Shown piece after piece: positions 32,540 to 45,489 of a stretch of 64,000 nt of DNA. The first letter of the stretch is position 1. Each line of letters begins with the position of its first letter. The DNA comes from Hysterangium stoloniferum. Its lineage: Eukaryota > Basidiomycota > Agaricomycetes > Hysterangiales > Hysterangiaceae. Made by a program: the position numbers and the translations under genes. A model generated the notes under the pieces. The model saw nothing but the letters and a program-made list of their open reading frames with translations. It did not search any database and had not been told where the DNA came from. The DNA lies in NCBI GenBank assembly GCA_015178975.1, contig WHVD01000139.1, positions 124,001 to 188,000 of the forward strand, read 5' to 3'.

Positions 32540-33896
32540 TGTGAGGTATCAGCTTTATCTCATAATTTTCTCTTAATTTTCTTTGAATTTATTAATATTT
32601 TCTCGAATTTATTGTATTTTTTATTATATTTTTATTGTGAAATATAGGCTCTATTCCTTTTAACTTCGCATAATAATAGCATATATGAACTCATATTATG
32701 CTATTATATCTTAGTTAATTTATTATAATTTTTAACTAATTATTTATATTTTATTTACTTAGTTATTACCTTTCGGCACCTTGCTACAGCCTAGTTTGCG
32801 CATTTTTGGTGTCATGTGACTTATTAGATAAGCCTCCAGTGTCGGGATGTCACACGAGTCACGAATGTGACTACCCGAGTCACACAAGTCACGAATGTGA
32901 CTACTCGAGTCACACAAGTCACGATTGTGACTACCCGAGTCACACAAGTCACGAATGTGACTACCCGAGTCATTATTAGGTTCCGCCGACTCATCGTTTG
33001 CTTCCGTCCCGGGACCGCGGCCTTGAACCTTCATGTTCAAGCAAGAGGTTAGAACCCTTGTCTCAGAGAAGGGAATCACATGTTAAACAAAGGGTAAATA
33101 ATGAGTAGAATGTGAGGTCATTATGATCTCACTAATGACCTCATAAACTAAATAGTTAGCTAATCATTGAGTTAGCAAAATGTATATAAGGAGGGCCAAG
33201 TTTCCAATAAAACCAATCTATCTCTCACACATTTTATAGTATAGCACAGAAGCTTACCTCATCATCCTAAGGACAATAATAGCCTTAGTCTGATACACTC
33301 ACTGCAAGCACCTACACTTGCAGCATCTTGAATCTTTGTCAGCAACTCTTGGACTTAGCTAATCATCTAAGTTCCCCAGCCTCACAGCTACCCTTTAGGC
33401 TTATTAATTAGATAATAAACCTAATAAGTATCTAAGTATCCTTACTGAAATCCCTGCCAATACTAGATTACTCAAGGCCCAGCCCTAAGTTTATTGAATT
33501 AATCAAGTACAAGCACTCAGATAATCCAATACAATTTATTTTCTCTATTAATAAATTATTTAACACCTTGTTAAATAACTATTAATAGTTACAAATAAGC
33601 ATACAAGAATCTGAAGCTTTTATATCAAGTCTCTGCCAAGTTACTGCGCATATATTCAGCTTCCAACCCCTATTCTCAAGGAATAGTTCTTGTATTTGCT
33701 AAAAGAGTCATACACAGTTCTATTGAACCTTTCAATAATCAAAATAAGCATTGATTTGAGTTGTTTAAGCTTCATAGCGCAGCTCATTAATCTATCAGTA
33801 TTTAAATTACTGGACCTTTGCTTGTTTTATTGTTGAAGCTCTGTGACACTATAGCATATATTGAGCTATCTAAGAGAATCCCCTGAATACATTACA
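32540..33896 (+). repeat. T repeat (solo LTR-like), complete, in gypsy B integrase
   Basis: 1357 bp, TGTGAGGTATC to ATACATTACA, 5-bp duplication TTATC at 32535-32539 and 33897-33901. It gives the cleanest ends for the T family. No gene. Confidence 0.9.
32846..32966 (+). repeat. 30-bp minisatellite in T, four units
   Basis: Four units of CACACAAGTCACGAATGTGA plus CTACCCGAGT, each with GTCAC-GAAT-GTGAC. Confidence 0.9.
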
Positions 33897-35751
33897 TTAT
33901 CCTTGAAGGCAGGCTGAAAGGAGCGGCTACCTTATTCATGAAGATTCGCACGAATCCTTCTGCGGATAGATCTGAAGTGGTGGGTTCACAGATTAAGAAA
34001 CACATGAGTTTATCCATGGCGACGAAGATGGCGGAATACGCACCCTCTGTAGAAGGAGGCAATCCGGTAATCAGGTCCATCGAGAAAACCTCAAACGGCC
34101 TTAGGGGTATATCCGTGGGTCAAAGAGCTCCTTGTCGAGCAGAATGATCAATTTTAGTTTTCTGGCATATGTCGCAGCTGTGAGCATATGCCATGCAGTC
34201 ATGCAACATCCTTGGCCAAAAGAAACGGTCTTTCATCAGCCCAAAGAGTCTGTGGCCGCCTGCATGAGCTCCTTCGAAGGGATTATCATGTATCAACTTG
34301 AGTATGGTTGTCATCATGCTACTAGGAACGCAGATTCGACTTTTCCAGTCTGAATCTCCAAAGAACAATAACTTATTCTTGCCGATGAAATAATGCGAAG
34401 GAGTAGTTACCATGTTTGGAGAAATGGGATTGGTGGCGTAATGATTTCTGAAGGTGGGATCCTTCTGGTATCCATCGCAAAGTTCCTTAGCGTAATTTTC
34501 GTCGATCTCTATAGGCAATTGTGGATTCGAGAGAGTAAAATTCACTTCATCGGTTTCATCGTTTCTGGGGAGGTTGTGCAAGTCCCATTTCATTTTGGGG
34601 ACCTCTTCCATGGTTCCGACTGGTTCGACTAACTCGTGATGAGTGAGAAAGACGGCTTTTTCCGCTGGTTTGTTCTCCCATAACGTCTCATCGTCATTCT
34701 GGTTATAAGAATCTGCTACGATCGGTAAAAGGTCGTCTCTCGCGGGGCTAGCATAGTCCGCTACTCGAGGAAGTCTGGACAGTGGGTCAACATTGCTATG
34801 TATTCGTCCTGCTCTATGTAGGATTTCCAGACCGGGGTATGCAGCGTATACCACCCCCCATGCGGCCAGTCGATGATTAGTATTCTCATAAGATCTGGCC
34901 CATTGTGACACCGCATGGTCAGTGATCAGAAGGATATGTTCACCTTCGATAAAGGGCTGGAAATGGACTAATCCTTCTTTAGCGGCTAACACTTCTCGCT
35001 CTGTGGCTGAATAGTTACATTCTGCTTTCTTGAGCATACGGCTCCAATAGGCGATAACGTGTTCGACCATGACACTGGTGTTGTCAAAATCTGCGGCCCA
35101 GGAATCCGTCCAGGTGAATTCCAGTTCCTTGGTTTTATAATGAGTAACGAAGATGGGCACGCTCGTGATTGATCGAAGGCTGCTCGTGCTTGGGCATAAA
35201 TTTTCGTATCCTTAAGGTCTTTAAGCGTCATTTTCTGTATTTGTTGGAGACAACATCCTAGCGCAAAGTCCGAAGCGTCTGTGTATAACCGATCAGGCAT
35301 ACCGCTCGCGGGGTGTACGAGTACTGGAGCTGAGCTCAACGCAACCTTGATGTCCTCAAAGCTCGGGCGTGTTCAGAATCCCAATTCCAACGAACTCCTT
35401 TCTTCAAGAGGTTGAAAAGTGGAGCGACCGTCCAGGAGTAAAATGGTATGTACGCGGAGAAGTACAGAACCTTTCCTAGAAAACATTGAAGATCTGCTAT
35501 CTTAGAAGGCGTAGCCAATTCTAATATAGCGGCGACCTTTTCTTGATGGGTCAAAAAGCCGAGTCTAGACACCTTATGTCCTAGTAGTAGAATCGAATTA
35601 AACCCCACATAGCATTTTTTGGGTGAGAAAGTGATTCCCGCAGCAATTATGGCTTGTAAAACCTGATCTAAATGTTTTAGATGATTGTCCCATGTCTTAG
35701 AAAAGATCACGATGTCGTCAATATAAACCAGGCAGAATATCCATAAGTAAG

Positions 35752-36397
35752 TGTAAAGGGTGTGCATATATGCATACCTGGACTAAGGAATAGTAGCTGG
35801 ATTATAGTACTTTATTATTTACCTTTTATTTTCTTTCTTTATATTCTTTCTATATTTCGAGCATACCTTGATTTTGTAGTTCGAAGCTTTGTGTATACGT
35901 ATGGGCGCTCTCAGCGCCAAAAGAGACAGACAACTTTTACCCAGCAGACACCACCTCGTAAACGACCCAGACGTCGAATAGCGAGAGGTGTCAAGGGTAA
36001 CGTTTCAACTACCTTTAAAAGGTAGTATTCTCTTGCATACTAACGTACTTCAGACTCGAACCGCAAAGGTCGAGTTCCAATCTAAGGTCTTTGCGCTAGT
36101 CGACATTATAGTCGACTCACGCTATTATTTCTTTACTTTAGATATTCAGCTTCGCGTTGATTATCTATTTTACATCTAGCTACGAGTTGTACCGTGAAGG
36201 TCAACTCTTTCATTCTTTCATTCTAGCCGTCAAGAGCAACTGTACAGTTGCTCTTGTGACACATAGCGTGTCTTCTTACTAGTACAGCTTGTCTAGTAAT
36301 CTACAGTATTGTACTGTACGGTCAATATCTGCTAATAGTAGTTGAATAGACACTATTCTTCGTATATCGAACAGTCAGAATCTATCGACTCTTCACA
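35752..36397 (+). repeat. Solo LTR-C in gypsy B RT
   Basis: 646 bp beginning TGTAAAGGG (TGTGAAGGG in other copies) and ending CGACTCTTCACA. The 5-bp duplication GTAAG is at 35747-35751 and 36398-36402. Contains a bulged hairpin at 36184-36207 and a 26-bp perfect palindrome at 36231-36256 with centre CTGTACAG. Confidence 0.95.
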
Positions 36398-37243
36398 GTA
36401 AGGTGCAAGTATAGTTTGCATAACCCTTTGGAATATAGAAGGTCCATTACGAAGTCCAAAGGGCATTCTCCTGAATTGCCACAGTCCTCGATGGGATCTG
36501 AAGGTGGTCTTCGGCTTGTCTTCCTCTAACATTTCAAGTTGGGTAAAACCGGCTAGTGCATCGAAGGAAGATAAGATGTTGGAGGCCGAAAGTGCTTGCA
36601 TGATTTCCGACTGGTGTGGCAGTGAAAATTCGTCGGGAACTGTTAGACTGTTCAACTTTCTATAGTCGATCACTACTCGTGGTTTCCCATTGCAATAGAC
36701 AACAAAGGCTTGCGCCCCCCAAGGACTCTTAGACGGTTCGATTACTCCCTGTTGGAACCAAGTATCCATTTGTTCATCAATGACTTTCCTATTAGCTGGG
36801 GAGGTTGGGAACATTGACATTGAAATAGGTTGCGCGCCCTCTTTCAATGGGACATTGACCTTGACATCCACTTGTCCCAGTCGCCTGTCTACTCCGAAGG
36901 CTAGGACATTCTTAGTTAATACCGACTCCAAGTGGGAGGAGACATCAGTAGGGATGTCAGGTCCTAAGTTAACCAGCTTATGCAGATCTTCCGCATGAAA
37001 CGTTTCCATGGTGGCAACCTCTGACGTTTTAGGACCTGCCGGGTCGAAATTGTCTGTGAGTTCCCATTCTGGGGGCGGTCTGGAGGATTGAGGATTAAGG
37101 ACACTCTCCTCTTCTATTTTTGATAGACTCTTGATGAGATGGGCGATCTTGGTTGCCGTCGACTGCATCGATGCCCTCTCAGTCGAAGATCTAGGAGTCT
37201 GGGCCCATTTGTTCGCGTCGTGAATTAATCCAACAGTTTCCCC

Positions 37244-40200
37244 TCATCTGATGATTCTTGGCATCAGAGAGGGATTAGCGAGAGGTATCATGGCACATTC
37301 CCTAGAGATGGCGGTGGTGGGAGCAGCTAGTATACTCCCATCGTCGTTCTGCAAGACAACTCCCTCGACTATCCATTGGTCACCAATAAGATCTCCTACA
37401 AAGATTGGTACTAATCGAGCCGATTCTGGTTCTATAGTACAATCTTGTAAGGCCCATGTGACTCTTTCAGTACGCACTCCTTTGTCAATTCAGGCGAGTC
37501 ATTGGCTAATTCCTCAAAGGGGATCTTGCTAATCGAAAAGGTTAAAGGCTGTGGCTCCTTGGAAGAACTGGCTGGGATAGATCCTGCTCTCCCAGGCAAA
37601 ATCAATCTGGAACCCAGCGGTTGGTCTCGCAGTGTCCCGATCTCATAGTTCACGTGAAAGTCTTCTCCAAGAAGGATCGGGACGGTCATACCTCAGACAA
37701 CGTACCTCTTGGCGGTAAATTTGAGGAGTATACCGGTGTCGTCCTCGAGATAAATGGGGATGTTGACGTATCCTAATACTTTGGCATTACCGGTAAGTTG
37801 TACGAGGCGCAGCTTGAGTCCTTGCTTGAGTTTAGGGTGGTCCTCTAGTTCCTTATAGAAATCCTCCGAGATTAAGGAGAGCTCAGCTCCGGCGTCCAGC
37901 CTGATTTTAATAGGATTTGAGGCTTCTGAATTCCCTACGCGTCCGTAGATGTGTAATGCTGAAATCCCAATACTGGAATATCCACCCGGAGGGTCCCTTC
38001 TGCATAGATAATAGTTGAATCCTCTTTCATAAGTCGACTGGATTGGGGGTATTGAACTCTAGGTCTTTTGCTTTCTTTTCTTGCAGCCAGTTTGACGTTC
38101 CTCCTGATACATCTACCGTTAGGTACCTTGGGAGTGGCGTTCGAAATAGAGTCGTCCGCTTCAGAGTCTGACTCATCGCAAGGAATTAAGTCAGGTTATT
38201 GCCCTGGGTCAAAGGGGAAGCTCGCCTCCTCCGATCCCTCTGACTCAGAGGGGTCTTCTATAATGTAGGTCTGACTTATTTGCTTAGATCAGTTCGCAAA
38301 TGCGTCCTCGTCGACGATTTCCTCAATGGTGGGAGGTTCAGGTCGTGATAAAACTCTCGTCTCAGTCAGACCTTCACAGTTCTGACGATGAGCATCTAGC
38401 CAGTCTTCTTTCTCGAGAAAATCATGGTCTGATATAGAAACATAAACCTGTGATGTCTCGTTCTCATTCGAGGATGCTTTCACGTCTGAAACGATGTTGT
38501 CCTCTGACTGAGGAAGGTAGACAGAAATGAAAATCAATTCCTCATCAATGTTATGTACTTGTCCCTGTACACTTAATCCATAAACCGCTTCATAAGCCCT
38601 TTGATCCTCCGCCTCCTCCATTGGGTTCTGCGTGGAGCACTTGTTAATAGAGACATAGTGCGACAACCTGCCCGTGTGGGGGCAGTCGATCTTGAAATGC
38701 TCTAAACTCCCACAAATCCAACACTCCTTTGGAGGTTTGGCGATGCTTTTCTTGTCACTTCGTTCGAAAAAGAACTTGCCGTGTTTCTTAGCCTGCTTAG
38801 CATTCGATCTCCTAGGGACAGTTTTATCCTCGAGTTTGCCGAGGAGGATGTGAGCTTGGTTAGTGGGGTCAATTCCTCCAGAGTGTTCTTCCTCATGCCA
38901 GGGATCCGACTCGTCTTGCTCGGTGATCATGACTCTAGGCTTTTGGAACTGATAACGCTCTCGATGTGTTTGAACCCAAGCATTAATCAACTCCTCTTGT
39001 AAATTGTTCGCATAAGTCTGCAGGCTCATGATGTCGTCAATAGGTTGTCCCTGTAGAAGGTAAAGCCATTCCGTGGGCAGCGTCAGGATGAGTCTGCGCA
39101 TTTCATCCTTCCAGTTTTGGTGGAACCTGTACAAGAATCGATAGAGCTTGACCCTCCGCTGAATGTAATGAATGGGTGCCTCACAATTGTGACCGATTTG
39201 TCGAAATTTCATGGCTTCCCATTCTAGAGCTAAGGATTTGTGCCAATGAGTTCCAAGTAATCCTTCTACGATACCACAAAGAAATGATCCGTGAGATCGA
39301 CTGAATTCAGCACGATGTTCACGGTCTAGGGTGCTCCACCAGATCTTGGCATTGCCGGTAAGTCGTCTTGGCAGAGCGACTCCCAACAGTGTGCTCATGG
39401 AGTCTGAGATCTCCGAGAGACTCATAATATCCATGATGTAATCCAATGCCTTGGACTGAGTTCCATCGTATTCGGGAAGGTCTGACCATTTTATCTTGAT
39501 GTTGTTGATGTTAAGAGCGATCCTTTTACCCTTAGGTAAGTCATCGATAGGCGCGCTGACTCGAGGCTGCATCGGAGTTTGAAAGGGAGAGTTAGGTACT
39601 CTACCGTAATGCCCCCCACATCCCAAATTTCCTCCATAGCTTGAGGCACTACAACTCCTGGATGAATTACTAGGGGTCCTCTTGCTGGCAAAAAGGGGTT
39701 CGAGGAGATCAGCAGGGAATGGCGGGGATCGACTGGATTCAGCGATCCTCGACCAGCAACTTGACCAGCTATACCCTCAGTGAATGCAGTAGAGAAAGAC
39801 GGTCGACCCCTGTTGGTGACTGATCAATTCCTAGTCGCAGCTTGTTGATCGCTGACGTTAGGATTACTCGGAATTTGTTCGAATGCGACGCGAGAGCAGT
39901 GAATTCCCTGATGGGGGGTAGGGCTAGGTTCCGTTGCAATACCTCTCTCGATTTCGGCCATATTCAAAGGTCGACGAGGTTGAGGTTGATAGAGGGGAGT
40001 GCAGATTTCCATTCCCTTTTCCTGAAGACGTTCTGTGACTTGTGTCCTCATATCTGACGGGAAGTCTTGCAAAATAATGGGACGATTGAGCGAACAAAGG
40101 AAATGAGTGTCGGGAGACCCATTCAGGGTACGAACGAACAAACTGGTTGTGGAGATGGGCGAATCGGGTACCTGGATGGAATCACCGTAAGGGTAGAGCA

Positions 40201-41035
40201 CTTCCAAAACCATCTTATCAAGCCTCCTCTGATTTCGCCTTAACCGACCCCTTAAGGTAAAATATGCAAATGAAGAATTCCGAGTGATCCCGTTAAGAGA
40301 CTCCTCCAACATCCAGATGTATATATACTGGTAGTCAACCTTAGGGATGATGTGATCCCCACCGAGCAGGACGTGAAGGATTTGCAACATGTCATCGTGT
40401 GTGCGGAGCGCTTCGAGAAATGAAGAGAACACTTCTTGCTTAAGAATCGTCCTTCTTCTTCCATAACAGAAGTAACCTCACTCGACCATTCGGGAATCGA
40501 GCCGGTCAGATCCTCAAGGGTTCCAGGTCACGTGAATAGATCTTGCACCGATACAATGGCCTGAGAACAACCTAACCAGACTGCTACAGTCGCCGGTAGA
40601 AGAGGGTAATCCGAATTATACTCCTCCACGAAGGGAGTAACCTGATCCACAGGGATTCAATCGGCGTAGTACACATCCCATTGTAAGTCGATGGGTTGAG
40701 CATAAATCATATGACCCCTGAAGAATTGCTTAAGGATGACCTGTCTAGGCGGGAACGAGAGAATGGGTTTGGAAGCACAGATGGTCTCGACGTTAGCTCC
40801 TGGAATGTTCGACTGCTCAGTCGGCGGACGTTCTTCTCGTGCACTTGGGGGGCTTCCGTTGATGGTCTAGCTGCTGCTCCGGGAGGACTCCCAGGAAGAA
40901 CTGGTTTTTGAAAGTCAACGAAGACTTCCTCATGGTGACGTTACGGCGTGGTTCCAGACTTGCAGGTCTTTGACGAGGTTTTGAATTACTCGGGGTCATC
41001 CAAGGTCTCGACGTTTGGTTCTTGCCAGTAGTCAT
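37244..41035 (-). pseudogene. gag and protease of gypsy B
   Basis: Same order and motifs as gypsy A: gag from about 41035 to 38289, with the CCHC knuckle CWICGSLEHFKIDC near 38680-38720, then the protease region down to 37244. It is close to gypsy A along its length. Broken. Confidence 0.87.
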
Positions 41036-41113
41036 TTACGTGCTTAGAAGCTTATAGTCGAAAGATATCGTTTTTTCTTCATAGGGAAAGTATGGTCCAG
41101 CCCAGATCACCAC

Positions 41114-41742
41114 TGTGAAGAGTGGTAGAAGTTCTAACTGTTCTATATACGAAGAATATCGACCGTTTAGGTACGATACCACGATGTATTGACTGTCTAA
41201 GTCTAATACAGACCGAACATGTATTGACTACTTAGTTCAATACGGTAGAGAGAAGTAGCTATCTAAAGTAAGGTATATAGCTAGAACAAATTAGTAGAAT
41301 CGACTGTTAAGTGCAATTCTGGACGACTGCTCGAGTGCAAGTAGAGTAGTTAGAGAGTCGAATAATAGAGTAGCGTGGATGTAGTCCACGCGGGTTGAGA
41401 TAAGGATTGAGTTTCAACTGGTACAGTTTGAAACTCAGATTGAGTGAGTAGCTAAAGCCCATCTGTGACGGTCGAGACGATACACCAATCACAACTTACA
41501 GGACACTAACAGGTGTCTGAGTAAGTCGTGGTTGCGGTGTAAAAGTGTCTGAGTTCTAAACTATGGGTGCTAGAATACATAAGTCTGGTGTGTGTGTGCC
41601 CACAAGAGTCGATGTACCGCATACATAGGTCGTCGAACTAATTATAGATATAATTAAAGAGAGAAAATAGAAATAATAAAGGAGATATAGTAAGAGCTCA
41701 TCCGACTATATTTCCTGAGTGTATTTCACCATACCTCTCACA
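41114..41742 (-). repeat. 5' LTR of gypsy B (LTR-A)
   Basis: 629 bp, followed inward by TGGTGATCTGGGC on the minus strand, the same primer-binding site as gypsy A with two changes. Confidence 0.93.
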
Positions 41743-42580
41743 TCTAGTATTGGCAGGGAATTTCAGTAAGGATACTTAGATACTTATTAAGTTTATTATG
41801 TAATTAATAAGCCTAAAGGGTAGCTGTGAGGCTGGGGGAACTTAGATGATTAGCTAAGTTCAAGATTTGCTGACAAAGATTCAAGATTCTGCAAGTGTAG
41901 GTGCTTGCAGTTAGTGTATCAGACTAAGGCTATTATTGTCCTAAGGATGATTAGATAAGCTTCTGAGCTGTGCACCGAAATATGTGTGTGATAGATTGAT
42001 TTTATTGGAAACTTGGCCCTCCTTATATACATTTTGATATCTAGATATTTAATCATTTATTTACTTTATGAGGTCATTATTTAGGTCATAATGACCTCAT
42101 ATTCTACTTATTTTTTACCCTTTATTTACCATGTGATTCCCCTCTCTGAGACAAGGGTTCCAACCTTTGGCTTGAACATGAAGGTTCAAGGCCACAGTCC
42201 CAGGATGGAAGCAAACGATGAGTCGGTGGAATCAATTAATGACTTGAGTAGTCACATCCATGACTTGTGATATCCCGACACTGGAGGCTTATCTAATAAG
42301 TCACATGACTCCAAAAATGCGCAGGCAAGCCTGCAGCAAGGTGCCGAAAAGTAATAACTAAGTAAATAAAATATAAATAATTAGTTAAAAATTATAATAA
42401 AATAAATAAGATATAATAGCATTATATGAGCTCATATATGCTATTATTATGTGAAGTTAAAAGGAATAAGGCCTCATATTTCACAATAAAAATATAATAA
42501 AAATACAATAAATTCGAAAAAATATTAAATAATCCACAGAAAATTAAGAGAATATTATGAGATGATACTGATACCTCACA
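41743..42580 (-). repeat. T repeat, truncated copy
   Basis: Minus-strand T lacking the ~460 bp expected at its left, where the gypsy B LTR now begins. It ends ATACCTCACA at 42580. The minisatellite site has one unit. No gene. Confidence 0.82.
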
Positions 42581-42805
42581 GCTGAGTCATCGGCATATTA
42601 ATCAAAAAAGAATAAAAGGTAGAAATTCGATAACTTGCTCAATTTATAAGATAAAAATACACAATAAATTGCATAAATTCAAGATAAATCAAGACAATAT
42701 TGTACAATTTTATTGCCGCAATATAATTACATTTAAATATTCTTTTTTGCAATTTGTTAGGGGAAATTGTTTAAAAATGGGAAAAGGCTTAGAAGTACAT
42801 AACAG
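42581..42805 (+). repeat. L repeat, last 225 bp
   Basis: Matches 20610-20835 of the full L, ending GTACATAACA. Its left part is missing next to the T fragment. Confidence 0.82.
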
Positions 42806-43805
42806 CGTGGCGTATGCTCGCAGTTGTGACACCTGTCAGAAGATGAAAATTGATCACTCCACACCGCAGGGAGCCCTCAGACCAGCTGATGTACCTTCTA
42901 AGCCATTCAAAGTAGTCTCCATGGATCTCATAACCGGACTACCAACTTCCAGCAGCAACTCTTACTCAGCCATTTTCGTGGTGGTCGACAAGCTGACACG
43001 CTTTGTTATCTGTGAATGCACCTCTTCTAACTTGTCCGCCAAAGGATTCACACAGATCTTCATAAACTGAGTGGCATCACCCTTCGGACTACCCTCCAGG
43101 ATTATCTGCGATAGAGACAAAAGGTGGACCTGTAGGTTCTGGAGGGAAGTTTGCAAGATATATGGAACCGCTCTAGCCATCTCTTCTTCTCACCACCCTC
43201 AGACAGATGGGCAGACAGAAAATATGAATGCCACCCTCGAACAAATGCTGAGAGCTTACTGCTTATCAGCCAAGGAAGAATGGTCAAAATGGATTGGGAT
43301 AGTAGCCAACACTTACAACTCCACTGTTCGTAGTTCAACTAGCTACGCTCCCGCCTTCCTCTTAATGGGGTACTTACCGAGGGGAATGTCCAGGGTACTA
43401 GGAGGAGATGATCCTATAGTCCCCAGGGAACTGTCTGAAATTCCTATGGTGGACTCATGGATTGTGGAATTGGAAAGTCACAGACAAATGGCGAGGGACT
43501 CAATCGCCCGAGCACAAGAAACCCAAGCTCGATCCTACAACAAGCATCAAAAACCGGTCAAGGAAATCTCGGAGGGGGATCTAGTATTAGTCAACCCCCA
43601 TTCCTTAGAATTGGTAGAAATTAAGGGTAGTGGAAGGAAACTAATCCAAAGACACATCCGGACCATTTCAGGTCCTGGAAAAAATTAATCCCCAAGTCTT
43701 TAGACTCAAAATACCCCCAGAGTACCAAATGCACCCTGTCATTAATCGAGCCCACCTTAAGAAATATCACTCGTCCCCAGAAGTGTTTGGCCCTAGGGAA
43801 CTACT

Positions 43806-44587
43806 TGTAATGTATTATTACTATTTAGCATACTTATAAACTCATTTTACTTGAGTTAAGTAGCGTAGCTTTGAGAAAGGAGATTCAAATTCAAATTAAT
43901 CTGTATATAGGAGTTTTGTCAATTAAATCAGTATCCACTTTTATTCAACTACGTGCCTGTGTCCCTTTTCCGAGGAGAGAGCTCAACTCAAGGAAACAAG
44001 ACGGTCAACAGATTGGCAAGGAGAGTACTCAACTTAAGCACAATGTGTGGACCTAGTAGGCAAGTGTAGCTAAATGAGCAAGTGATGTGATATTGAATGA
44101 TATTCTAAATACATGATTTGAGCCTGTATTTATACTAGTCCAGGATCCTGCTTACTAAGTAATGTAACTAGGAGAATGAGTCAGTATTTCCCATACTTGA
44201 CTCATAAGTGTATTTCAGAGTCATTCAACCAGCTATGGCTATGTATCTGAGTCATAGCTCTGATCATAACTCATTGCATAGTCATATTGATATGACTCAC
44301 CAATGAGTCATCTCTCTCAATATGTAGTCAAGGAGATGGGGTAGATTGCATACTATAAGGGCTAGAGATACCTTACTAGTATGTAATCCATGACTCTGCT
44401 GGTTTCCATGGCAGTGCCACCTAGCTACTTAGAGTTAAGATATGCTAGGAGCTAGCAATAAATCTTATATTATCAGAACAATGACATCTTAAACTCTTGA
44501 GCCAAAGTTAAAGGATCCAGTCCTCTACTATTTGACTAATGTCCCTTAAAGGTTAAACAAAGAAACAAAGTGATAAAATATATGACA
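43806..44587 (+). repeat. Unclassified TG...CA insertion in gypsy C
   Basis: 782 bp from TGTAATGTATTATTAC to ATATGACA, lying between the integrase tail and the chromodomain, which are adjacent in gypsy B. The start resembles L (TGTAATGTATTA) but the body does not. It contains many GAGTCAT/ATGACTC words near 44175-44320. No target duplication was found. Confidence 0.55.
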
Positions 44588-45197
44588 CCAGAGAGCTAAG
44601 TTCAAATGAGGAAGGATACAAAGTTGAAGCCATTACTGGCCATATGAAACTTCGAAATCATCTGCTTTTTCAAATCAGGTGGAAAGGCTATGGACCCGAG
44701 GAAGACTCCTGGCTAAACAGCACTGACCTCCAAAATGCCCCAGCTCTACTCAGAGTGTACAAGATGCTGCATCGGATTTGATGAAGGGTATATGCAGTCT
44801 CACCAAGAACCTGGAACCACTTCCCTCCCAAGGATGCAGTCACTCTACTCGACAATTAACTCTAATTTTAACTTTTATTTCCTTTTTCCAAAATTCCACT
44901 TCGGTCACCTCGCCTTCACTCCATGACCACCAACCTCTAATCTATCACCTCCTCACCTCACACCAATAACCAAGTGGAGTCCTAATCCCTAAGGATAGAA
45001 GAGATGTAAAGTTGCTTAAGAATCTCCGACCTCTCTTTACCTTCAACCACTACCACCACACAACACCTGTGTGACCTGCAATCACAACATGTCCCAACCA
45101 CCTCTCTCAAAGTCCAAATTCCCAAAGTTCAAAAGGATCCCACGAACACCCACCACTGAGCATCTATGGGATCCTGCCACCACCTCCTCGTGACCAC

Positions 45198-45349
45198 CTC
45201 ACACTGAAATAGTCGAGTGCCCTTTCTCTTACCATGAGGCCTCCACCTCTAATTCTTTGAGCTATTCCTCAATACACTGGGGATCAGCAGAGACTACCTC
45301 GAGGGTCATCCACGATTCTCAAAGGTCACCTCACACCGAAATGGTTGAG
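45198..45349 (+). other. Bulged hairpins in the 3' region of gypsy C
   Basis: At 45330-45349: CTCA, unpaired C, ACC, GAAAT, GGT, TGAG. At 45198-45217: CTCA, C, ACT, GAAAT, AGT, CGAG (one arm mismatch). A third near 45462 has ACT opposite GGT. Loop GAAAT and bulge C are those of the element D pair. Confidence 0.75.
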
Positions 45350-45489
45350 ACACCCACTCCTCGTAACCAGGCCCCTTCCTCCAGATGTTGGGACCTAAAG
45401 GACATCCCTTGGGATAGACCCCCCACTCGAACAAGGGCCGTCCACGATTCTCAAGGGTCACCTCACACTGAAATGGTTGAGACACCCAC

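Larger units (their letters stand above)
31630..37168 (-). pseudogene. RT, RNase H, integrase and chromodomain of gypsy B
   Basis: Minus-strand parts: RT at 36403-37168 and 35336-35751 (VIDYRKLNSL, LVYIDDIVIFS), RNase H around 34990-35330 (YTDASDFALGC), integrase zinc-finger side and core at 33902-34990 (HSCDICQKTK, MDLITGLPP) and 31753-32534, and a chromodomain around 31630-31750 (WKGYGPEEDTWL). The chromodomain would steer integration to marked chromatin. T (32540-33896) and LTR-C (35752-36397) interrupt it. Broken. Confidence 0.88.
23250..41742 (-). mobile_element. Gypsy B: Ty3/gypsy chromovirus with both LTRs
   Basis: Minus-strand chromovirus. 5' LTR 41114-41742, gag about 38289-41035, protease 37244-38030, RT and RNase H 34990-37168, integrase 31753-34080 apart from insertions, chromodomain near 31630-31750, an extra coding region to 24220, polypurine tract and 3' LTR 23250-23879. 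Insertions: element D, a T repeat and an LTR-C. Without them it is about 11.4 kb. The outer flanks (GTCAG and TCTAG) do not match, so one end may be rearranged. The LTRs differ by a few percent by eye, making it older than element D. It is broken in several places. Confidence 0.85.

Noticed and set aside
32846-32966. Four regular 30-bp repeats resembling a CRISPR array
   Set aside because: There are no unique spacers, the repeats are directly joined, and the context is an LTR-like repeat of a eukaryote.
23250-41742. Target duplication for gypsy B
   Set aside because: GTCAG on the left and TCTAG on the right do not match. The 3' LTR is assigned by its polypurine tract and continuity of the element around element D, not by a duplication.
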